This document shows positions 56,424-64,000 of a stretch of 64,000 bases of DNA, piece after piece. The number at the start of each line of letters is the position of its first letter. Positions within the stretch are counted from its first letter, which is position 1. This DNA comes from an uncultured Pelagibacteraceae bacterium (lineage in GTDB: Bacteria; Pseudomonadota; Alphaproteobacteria; Pelagibacterales; Pelagibacteraceae), in the NCBI GenBank assembly GCA_902581445.1, contig CACHOG010000004.1, positions 40,624 to 104,623 on the forward strand, given 5' to 3'. The notes under the pieces are model-generated. The model did no database searches. It saw only the letters and a list, made by a program, of their open reading frames with translations, and was not told where the DNA came from. A program made the translations under genes and the position numbers.

Positions 56424-57541
56424 GAGATATTTTTTTTTGTAAGATTTAATATGATTCCAGCAAGAATTGAGCTTCCAACAATTGATGACCCTCCATAGCT
56501 TAAAAATGGAAGTGTCATTCCTGTTGTGGGCAATATTCTAATATTCACTCCCAAATGAACTAAAAACTGAAAAAAAATTATTATGCTGCATCCAAATATT
56601 ATAAATTTAATCTTGTCATTTTTAAGATATGAGATGTTTTTAAAAGTTTTATATAAAAATATCAAAAAAATTAATAATATAAAAAATATCATAATCGCTC
56701 CAAACTCTTCGGAGATTACTGAAACTATGTAATCGGTATGAGCTTCTGGGACTTTGTTTTTCAAAACTCCCTCGCCAATACCTTTTCCAAAAAACCCTCC
56801 ACTAATAATAGCTTCTGATGCTCTCTCAGATTGATAATTGTTACCTGATGATGGATTTAAAAAAGAGGAAATTCTAATTAAAATATACTCGAATTTAGGT
56901 ACAAAAATAACTAAGGACAATATTGAAAATAATACAAAGCTGAAAAATAAAAAGAATAAATAAAGATTTATTCCAGAAATAAAAATTAATGAGAGCCAAG
57001 TGAGGAAAATTAAAATTGTTTGACCCATGTCAGGTTGAGCGATTAATAAAGTAATAATTGGTAAAATTAATAAAAAACTTACGAAAAACTTTAAAAATTG
57101 ATAATGTTTATTTTCAAAGCTTAGAGATGTTGCAATTACCACTATAATAAAAGGTTTCAAAATTTCAATAGGTTGAAATCTAGGTAGAAAAAAAATATCT
57201 AACCACCGTTTTGATCCTTTAACCTCAGTTCCAATGAAAGGAACTAAGATCAAAGAAATTAAGAAAACTAAAAAAAAAATATATGACAAAAAAAACAATT
57301 GTTTTTTGTCTAAAATTGAAAAGAAAAACATTGTACATATTCCAACTGAAATAAATATACAATGTTTAAGAAAAAATAAATAATTATTGGTATTTAATCT
57401 ATCTGATGCCACAAGTGAAGTAGATAATAGAGAAAATAACAAACCTAAAGTAAAAAGTAACAAAATAGTAATTAGAATAGTTTTATCTAAATTTCTCCAC
57501 CAATAAAAATATAGATTATTTAAAAATTTATTATCTAACAT
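56420..57541 (-). CDS. ftsW: Peptidoglycan glycosyltransferase FtsW
   Basis: SEDS family; RFQPIEILKPF, AQPDMGQTILIF, GITLPFLSYGGSS-like GMTLPFLSYGGSSIVG. Confidence 0.96.
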   Translation of the reverse strand: MLDNKFLNNLYFYWWRNLDKTILITILLLFTLGLLFSLLSTSLVASDRLNTNNYLFFLKHCIFISVGICTMFFFSILDKKQLFFLSYIFFLVFLISLILVPFIGTEVKGSKRWLDIFFLPRFQPIEILKPFIIVVIATSLSFENKHYQFLKFFVSFLLILPIITLLIAQPDMGQTILIFLTWLSLIFISGINLYLFFLFFSFVLFSILSLVIFVPKFEYILIRISSFLNPSSGNNYQSERASEAIISGGFFGKGIGEGVLKNKVPEAHTDYIVSVISEEFGAIMIFFILLIFLIFLYKTFKNISYLKNDKIKFIIFGCSIIIFFQFLVHLGVNIRILPTTGMTLPFLSYGGSSIVGSSILAGIILNLTKKNIS

Positions 57542-58841
57542 ATTTAAGTTTATAACGGCTTATTAAATAATTGAAATATTTACCCCTTTCCTCAAAATTT
57601 TTAAAATTATCAAAAGAAGCTGCACACGGACTAAATATCAGATTTATTTTTTTATTTTTTTCCTCATTTTTAATATCAATCAATATTTGTTTAATTACTT
57701 GATCGAGTTTACGAAATTTTGAATATTTAAAATTATTTTTCAAAATCTTTTCGAAAAATGAACTGTATCTTCCATATATATAAATTTTAGATATATTTTT
57801 TTTTTTCTTTAATTTAAACTTATCTCCTTTTTTTGGTAGGCCCCCTAATATCCAAAAAATACAATCCATATTATCTAATAAATTAATTGAGGACGAAAAG
57901 CTTGTTGATTTAGAGTCATTAATAATTCTCAATTTATTGGAATTGTAAATTATTTGTTGTCTAAAATTTAAAGCTTTAAAATCATTCACAACTTTAAAAA
58001 TAATACTCTTCTTAATACGAAGTGTTGAACATATTTTTAGAACAAAAGATAAATTTTGCTGATTATTCAAAGTTTTAAAATAATTATTTTTTAAAAGACT
58101 TTTGTCTTGTTCTGATAGTTTATTTTCTACTTTTATAATTTTACAATTAAATTTTTTATTTTTAATAAAATTTTTTTGAATTAAATCATTTTTATTTATA
58201 TATCCATAATCATTTTTTTTTAGTGACAATATTAATTTAAACTTTGTTTTTATGTAATTATTAATCGTTTTATGTCTTTCTAAATGATCAGGAGAAATAT
58301 TTAGTAAAACACCATAATTTGGTTTAAATATTTTACTATAAGAGATTTGATATGATGAAATTTCTACAACAAAAATAGTTTTAGGAGATATTTTGTTTTC
58401 TTTAAGAATTGCATTTCCTATGTTGCCAACTAGTCTTGCATCTGACCTATTTTTTTTCAAAATATCGCATAACAGTTTAGCTGTTGTTGATTTTCCATTT
58501 GTTCCAGTAATACCTATGATCAAATTCTCAGAATGTTTTGCATAAAAAACATCTAAATCGGTGCAAATTTTTGTTTTATTCCTTATCAAATATTTTTTTA
58601 ATAAGCACTTTAAACTATCGATTCCTGGGCTAATAATTATGTGGTCAAATTTAGCTTTATTAATTTCTTTTTTTGAGATGAAATAACTTTTAAAAACCTT
58701 ATTTTTAAAATTTTTTAAATTATCATCAAAACACCTAATATAATTATTTTTCTTTAAATAATTTAAGCTAGATATACCTGAAAGTCCAAGGCCATATATT
58801 AATATTTTTTTTTTAAAATATAGATTTTTTTTTAATTTCAT
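57531..58841 (-). CDS. murD: UDP-N-acetylmuramoylalanine-D-glutamate ligase
   Basis: IIGITGTNGKSTTAKLLCDIL, EISSYQISYSK, DHLERHKTINNY. Confidence 0.95.
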   Translation of the reverse strand: MKLKKNLYFKKKILIYGLGLSGISSLNYLKKNNYIRCFDDNLKNFKNKVFKSYFISKKEINKAKFDHIIISPGIDSLKCLLKKYLIRNKTKICTDLDVFYAKHSENLIIGITGTNGKSTTAKLLCDILKKNRSDARLVGNIGNAILKENKISPKTIFVVEISSYQISYSKIFKPNYGVLLNISPDHLERHKTINNYIKTKFKLILSLKKNDYGYINKNDLIQKNFIKNKKFNCKIIKVENKLSEQDKSLLKNNYFKTLNNQQNLSFVLKICSTLRIKKSIIFKVVNDFKALNFRQQIIYNSNKLRIINDSKSTSFSSSINLLDNMDCIFWILGGLPKKGDKFKLKKKKNISKIYIYGRYSSFFEKILKNNFKYSKFRKLDQVIKQILIDIKNEEKNKKINLIFSPCAASFDNFKNFEERGKYFNYLISRYKLKYVR

Positions 58842-59926
58842 TATCTAAATTTCAAAGTTGCCAAACCAATCATTGCCAAAATAATTGCAACTATCCAAAA
58901 TCTAATAACAACAGTCGACTCTGGCCAGCCTTTCTTTTCGTAATGGTGGTGGATAGGAGCCATTTTGAAAATTCTTTTTCCTGTCATCTTGAATGAAACA
59001 ACCTGTACAATTACTGAGACTGCCTCAAATACAAATAAACCTCCAATTATGGCTAGAACTATTTCATGTTTGGTAATAATCCCTACTGCACCTAACGATC
59101 CGCCCAAAGATAAAGATCCAGTATCACCCATAAATATTTTAGCAGGTGGAGCATTGAACCATAAAAATCCTAGACAAGATCCAATTATAGCACCTAAAAA
59201 AACTGTTACTTCTCCAACACCTTTTATATAAGGAATTTGTAAGTATTCAGAAAAAACTATATTTCCAGTTACATAACTAATAAATGCAAAACATCCAGCG
59301 ACTAATATTACTGGAACTGTTGCCAAACCATCCAATCCATCTGTTAGATTAACTGCATTTGATGAACCAACTATAATAAATATTGCGAAGGGAATAAAAA
59401 ACCAACCCAAGTTAATAATTAAATTTTTAAAAAAAGGAAAATATAAATTTTTTAAATCATGGTTATCTGAAAAATAAGTTAAAGCTACAATACCAATTAG
59501 AGCTATAATAATTTGCGAAGTTAGTTTAAACTTAAAAGATATACCTGAGGAATTTTTATATTTAACTTTTTTATAATCATCAAACCCTCCTAATAAGCCA
59601 TAGCTTCCTACAATATAAATTAGAAACCATATATATATACTTTTAAGATCCCCCCATAGAAATATACCAGAAAATAATCCAATTAGTATTAATACACCTC
59701 CCATAGTAGGTGTACCTATTTTTTTTACAATGTGTTCGTTTGGGCCATCTTCTCTAATAGGATCTAAAATTTGTTTTGTTGAAAAATATTTAATAAAAGG
59801 ATTTCCAATTAAAAATACAACAAATAAAGACGTAAAAACTGCTAATCCAGTCCTTACAGTTAAATACTTAAATACATTTAAAAATGAGTAACTTTCAATT
59901 AACTCTAATATTAATAAATATAACAT
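58841..59926 (-). CDS. mraY: Phospho-N-acetylmuramoyl-pentapeptide transferase
   Basis: GTPTMGGVLILIG, NAVNLTDGLDGLAT, FMGDTGSLSLGG, APIHHHYEKKGWPE. Confidence 0.98.
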   Translation of the reverse strand: MLYLLILELIESYSFLNVFKYLTVRTGLAVFTSLFVVFLIGNPFIKYFSTKQILDPIREDGPNEHIVKKIGTPTMGGVLILIGLFSGIFLWGDLKSIYIWFLIYIVGSYGLLGGFDDYKKVKYKNSSGISFKFKLTSQIIIALIGIVALTYFSDNHDLKNLYFPFFKNLIINLGWFFIPFAIFIIVGSSNAVNLTDGLDGLATVPVILVAGCFAFISYVTGNIVFSEYLQIPYIKGVGEVTVFLGAIIGSCLGFLWFNAPPAKIFMGDTGSLSLGGSLGAVGIITKHEIVLAIIGGLFVFEAVSVIVQVVSFKMTGKRIFKMAPIHHHYEKKGWPESTVVIRFWIVAIILAMIGLATLKFR

Positions 59927-62766
59927 TAAATATTTCCTCTTAATTTTCCAACAATTTTATTTAAACCAGTAGAATTTGATCCTTTGATCATCAAATAGTC
60001 ATCTTGATTTAGATCTTTTACAATCAAATCATAAATATCTGATATTTTTCTTAATATTCTGCCTTTTCTATTTTTTTTAATACCTTTAAATGTTTCAGCT
60101 GCATCTTTACCATAAATATGAATTTTATTTATTTTGGAATTATTAAAAATATTTGTCATGTTCTTATGAAGTTTTTTTGAATGTTTTCCTAGTTCAAGCA
60201 TATCCCCCATTAAAAGGTGCTTTTTTTGACTTTGAATAGCGATATTGCTGAAATTTGATATCGCACTAGATAATGACAGTGGATTTGAATTATAGCTTTC
60301 ATCAATCAGAAAAATCTTCTTATTTTTAAATTTAATTTTTGTTATATCTCCTCTTCCTTCAGGAATTGAAAAATTTTTAAAAAAATTAGGTTTTAAGTTT
60401 TTTGTAATTTTTAAAAGATGCAAAATAGCTAATGCTGATAATATATTTTTTATATAGTTTTTATATTTATATCTAATCTCAAATTTTTTCAATTCATCAA
60501 ATATCTGAACTTCAATATTATAATAGTTCTTAATTTTTTTTAATTTTTTTAATTTTATATCTGATTTATAAAAATAGCCAAAGGATACGATATTTAATTT
60601 TCTTTTTTTTGCAATTTTTTTATGAATAGAGAAAAATTTATCATCTGCATTTAGAACAATTGAGCCATTTTTTTTAATATTTTTAATTATTTCTGCCTTA
60701 GCTTTTGCAATATCAAAAATACTTTTAAAATTTTTTGCATGAGCATATGAAACATTTGTAATAACTCCAATATCAGGTTTTACTATACTTGATAGAAAGT
60801 CAATTTCTCCTTTTTTATCCATGCCAATCTCAAAAACTCCATAATTGTTATTTATATTTAAGTTAAATAGACTTAGTGGCACACCATACTTGTTGTTATA
60901 TGATTTTGGAGAAAAGCTTACTTTTCCAATTTTATTCAAACAGTTTGCTAATAATTCCTTTAATGAGGTTTTCCCGCAACTTCCTGTTATTCCAATTATT
61001 TGACCTGAATAAATATTTCTAATATTGGATGATATTTTTGTCATAAAATCTAAACTATTTTTGACTTTAATTATATTTTTTTTATTTACAATTCTTGTCG
61101 ATTTATCAGATACAATAATAGATGCTCCTTTTTTGATTGCTTCTGAAATAAATTTGTTACCATGATTATTTTTTCCTTTAATTGCAAAAAAAATATCATT
61201 TTTTTTTATATCTTTTGAATTAATAGAGGCTTTATTTAACTTAGTTAGATTACTGACTTTTTTTGCTTCTTTAAATTCCCTTAAAATATTAACTTTTAAA
61301 TTACTCGAAAAAGATTTATTTCTTGCTCTAATGGAGTCTACAATAGTTTTTTTGTCAGAAAAAATAATTTTTCTTTTGCCTAAATCTTGAATATTTTCAT
61401 GACCTTTTCCAGCTACAATTAATATATCGTTAGAATTTAAATTGTTTATAGCATTTACAATAGCTTTTTTTCTATCCGGAATTTCAAAAAATTTATTTCT
61501 TTTAATACCTTTTTTTATATCGTCTCGTATTTTTTTGGGATTTTCGTACCTTGGATTATCATCTGTTAAATAAATTCTATTACAATAATTGCTAGCTATC
61601 TTTCCAATAATTGATCTTTTGGCTCGATCTCTATTCCCTCCGCAACCTAAAACTATTGATATATTTTTATTACTAAATTGCTCTCTTATGTTACGCAAAC
61701 ATACGCTCAGTGCTTCAGGAGTGTGAGCATAATCTAATATACAAATAGCATTATTTTTTAGTTTTCCTATTTTTTCTAATCTTCCATTGATAGGTTTGAT
61801 TTTATTTAATACTTTAACAATTTTATCAAACTTAAGACTTTTATTTTCTGCTGCTAAGATTGCCATAAATAAATTTTTAATTTGTATTTTGCCAATCAAG
61901 TTTAAATAAAAAGAAAATTTTAAATTATTATATTTAATTTTTAAAAATTGCTTTTCACCAATAAATTTATGTTCCAAAATCTCAATATTTCCATTTTTTT
62001 TTGATATTAATTTTAGACTGAGTTTTTTTTCTTTAGATATTCTTAAAATATTTTTGTACTCTGGAATATCTTTGTCAGCTATAATTGTTGCTTTTTTGGA
62101 TAATAGATATTTGAAAAGATAAAGTTTTGCATTTAAATAATCATTATAACTTTTATGATAGTCCAAATGATCATGCGATAGATTGGTAAATATACCTTTA
62201 TTAAACTTTAAACCATCTAATCTATGCTGCTTTAATCCATGACTAGACGCCTCAAGAATTATATTATCAATTTTTTTGTTTGTTAAATATTTTAGATATT
62301 TCGAGAGCTGCAAAGGGTCCATGGTAGTATTGGTTGATGTAAAGTTTTTTGATTGAGTTTTGACTCCAAGGGTTCCTAAAGAGGCAACCTTTTTTTTATT
62401 TAAGTTTAAAATTTGGAAATAAAAGTTACATATTGAAGATTTTCCGTTTGTACCAGTTACAGCTATTATGTTGTGTATTTTTGATTTAAAAATTTTATAT
62501 GATATCTCAGCTAAGATTTTTCTTACATTTTTATAACTTAGATATAATATCTTATTTTTAAATCCTTCAAATTTTTTATCATGTACAATTGTTTTTGCAC
62601 CTTTACTTATAGCATCTTTAATAAATTTGCTTCCATCAAAGTGATTTCCTCTGATAACAAAAAAAATGTTATTTTTTTTACATAAGCGACTATCAAAATT
62701 TATTCCTGAAAAGTAATGATTCTTATATTCAAGTTTTACTTTGTTAAAATAATTTCCAATCAACAT
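59926..62766 (-). CDS. murEF: MurE-MurF fusion (bifunctional UDP-MurNAc-tripeptide/pentapeptide synthetase)
   Basis: 946 aa with two Mur ligase modules: AVTGTNGKSSICNFYFQIL and DDNPRYENP (MurE), then GITGSCGKTSLKELLANCL, VFEIGMDKKGEI, DESYNSNPLSLSSAI (MurF). Confidence 0.95.
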   Translation of the reverse strand: MLIGNYFNKVKLEYKNHYFSGINFDSRLCKKNNIFFVIRGNHFDGSKFIKDAISKGAKTIVHDKKFEGFKNKILYLSYKNVRKILAEISYKIFKSKIHNIIAVTGTNGKSSICNFYFQILNLNKKKVASLGTLGVKTQSKNFTSTNTTMDPLQLSKYLKYLTNKKIDNIILEASSHGLKQHRLDGLKFNKGIFTNLSHDHLDYHKSYNDYLNAKLYLFKYLLSKKATIIADKDIPEYKNILRISKEKKLSLKLISKKNGNIEILEHKFIGEKQFLKIKYNNLKFSFYLNLIGKIQIKNLFMAILAAENKSLKFDKIVKVLNKIKPINGRLEKIGKLKNNAICILDYAHTPEALSVCLRNIREQFSNKNISIVLGCGGNRDRAKRSIIGKIASNYCNRIYLTDDNPRYENPKKIRDDIKKGIKRNKFFEIPDRKKAIVNAINNLNSNDILIVAGKGHENIQDLGKRKIIFSDKKTIVDSIRARNKSFSSNLKVNILREFKEAKKVSNLTKLNKASINSKDIKKNDIFFAIKGKNNHGNKFISEAIKKGASIIVSDKSTRIVNKKNIIKVKNSLDFMTKISSNIRNIYSGQIIGITGSCGKTSLKELLANCLNKIGKVSFSPKSYNNKYGVPLSLFNLNINNNYGVFEIGMDKKGEIDFLSSIVKPDIGVITNVSYAHAKNFKSIFDIAKAKAEIIKNIKKNGSIVLNADDKFFSIHKKIAKKRKLNIVSFGYFYKSDIKLKKLKKIKNYYNIEVQIFDELKKFEIRYKYKNYIKNILSALAILHLLKITKNLKPNFFKNFSIPEGRGDITKIKFKNKKIFLIDESYNSNPLSLSSAISNFSNIAIQSQKKHLLMGDMLELGKHSKKLHKNMTNIFNNSKINKIHIYGKDAAETFKGIKKNRKGRILRKISDIYDLIVKDLNQDDYLMIKGSNSTGLNKIVGKLRGNI

Positions 62767-62771
62767 TTATA

Positions 62772-64000
62772 TTAATAAAATTCTCCATATTTTGTGGCTA
62801 AAATAGGCCCAATTTTTTCTATTATTTTGCCTGTAACTTCAACAGTAGTCCAGCCCGCAGTGTTAAATGGAGTTCCCTTATACTTAATTCCGCTACCATC
62901 CCTATAGTTATAGACGTATTCGCTATTTGGCTTAGGTTCATCTAGTAATACTAAAAGTACATATGCAGGTTTGCTACTAGGAAAAATTGATACAAAAGTA
63001 TTAATTTTCTTGTTTGTATAAATTCCATTTTCAATTTTTTGTGCAGTACCAGTTTTACCACCGACACTATAACCTTCTATATTAGCTAAATTTGCTGTCC
63101 CTTCTTTTGTGGAAACAATTTTTCTTAAAATAGAATTTATATTAAGTGAAACATCTGTACTTAAAATTTTTTCTTTTTTAAATTTTTTCTCTTTTTTTAC
63201 CAAAGTTGGTTTGATTTTATATCCACCGTTAGAAATTATTGCGTAAGCAGTAGCAACTTGTAATGGTGTCGTTGATATACCATGACCAAACGAAACAGTT
63301 GCCAATTTGCACTTACCCCATTTTAACGGCAATGGTTTCCCTATTTCATCCAAATCAAATTCGATTTTGCTTAGAAGATTCAGTGAGTTTAAAAAACTTT
63401 TTGTTTTTTCAATTCCCATTTTTTGTGCAATTCTTACCGATCCAATATTGCCAGATCTAATTAGAATTTGTTCTGTCGATAGTGTAGAAGGGATTTCCAT
63501 ATCATATTCAGATATTTTTCTTCCTGCACATTTAATAGATTTAGGCAAATCTTCAAAGTTTGTATCAATCTTAATTATTCTTTCGTTTAGAGCTCCTGCT
63601 ATTGTAAAAGTTTTAAAAATTGATCCCAATTCATAAACGCCTTTTGTAATTCTATTAATAAATCTTTTGTCTTTAATTTCTTTTCGTTTATTTATGTTGA
63701 AGTCTGGCAATGAGACTAGAGACAGAATTTCTCCACTATTAATATTCATCAACAAAGCGGCACTACCATTAGATTGGAAAATATTTTCAAATTTAACCAA
63801 TTCATTTCTAATCAAGTACTGGATATTTGTATCCAAAGTTAATTGGATTTTTTTATTGTTTTTTTTTAAATCTGTATCTAAAGATTTTTCTAAACCAGAA
63901 ATACCATTGTTATTGTCATCTATTTGTCCTATCACATGACTAAATAAATTTTCATGTGGATAAATTCTTGTAATTTTTTGTTCAATAATAACTGATTTTT
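62772..64000 (-). CDS. ftsI: Penicillin-binding protein FtsI/PBP3, 5' end beyond the window
   Basis: YELGSIFKTFTIAGAL (SxxK), RSGNIG (SxN), VGGKTGTAQK (KTG). Frame stays open from 63935 to the window edge (KSVIIEQKITRIYPHENLFSHVIGQID). Confidence 0.95.
   Translation of the reverse strand, partial: KSVIIEQKITRIYPHENLFSHVIGQIDDNNNGISGLEKSLDTDLKKNNKKIQLTLDTNIQYLIRNELVKFENIFQSNGSAALLMNINSGEILSLVSLPDFNINKRKEIKDKRFINRITKGVYELGSIFKTFTIAGALNERIIKIDTNFEDLPKSIKCAGRKISEYDMEIPSTLSTEQILIRSGNIGSVRIAQKMGIEKTKSFLNSLNLLSKIEFDLDEIGKPLPLKWGKCKLATVSFGHGISTTPLQVATAYAIISNGGYKIKPTLVKKEKKFKKEKILSTDVSLNINSILRKIVSTKEGTANLANIEGYSVGGKTGTAQKIENGIYTNKKINTFVSIFPSSKPAYVLLVLLDEPKPNSEYVYNYRDGSGIKYKGTPFNTAGWTTVEVTGKIIEKIGPILATKYGEFY

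Noticed and set aside
63263-63939. Plus-strand ORFs over ftsI
   Set aside because: Antisense to PBP3 transpeptidase motifs.

Overview
AT-rich, very compact alphaproteobacterial chromosome segment. Gene content and order look like SAR11/Pelagibacterales (inference from gene content; no search was run). It is essentially a housekeeping region: amt (partial), two membrane glycosyltransferase-type genes, dksA-like, a GST/ferredoxin-NADP reductase/ferredoxin/proteorhodopsin block, acyl-CoA synthetase, pyrC, ygfZ, nadA-nadC, ppdK, glyS-glyQ, sohB-like, isoprenoid genes (polyprenyl synthase, dxs, ispA), pdxH, aroC, an ABC-2 exporter, rluD, rpoH, purA-thiD-glmM-folP-ftsH-tilS, tol-pal, a RuvC-like gene, yebC, zapA, central carbon genes (tkt-gap-pgk-fba), efp, suhB, rpmE, trcR-like, rpsU, and a dcw cluster (murC-murG-ftsW-murD-mraY-murEF-ftsI partial). 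There are three tRNAs: Leu-GAG, Arg-UCG and initiator Met. I saw no CRISPR array, transposon, prophage or defence island. The observations most worth follow-up are: glyS split by a frameshift at an A9 tract; two adjacent inverted repeats in the blue-type proteorhodopsin leader; intra-operon terminator-like hairpins after proteorhodopsin and pal; an unannotated 41-aa membrane-type ORF coupled by ATGA overlap; a possible AUU start for rpsU; a phage-type RuvC-like gene where ruvCAB would normally sit; repeated 4-nt TTAA/TTAG interlocked stop codons at convergent junctions; a possible Amt sensory fusion at the window edge; and a murE-murF fusion.
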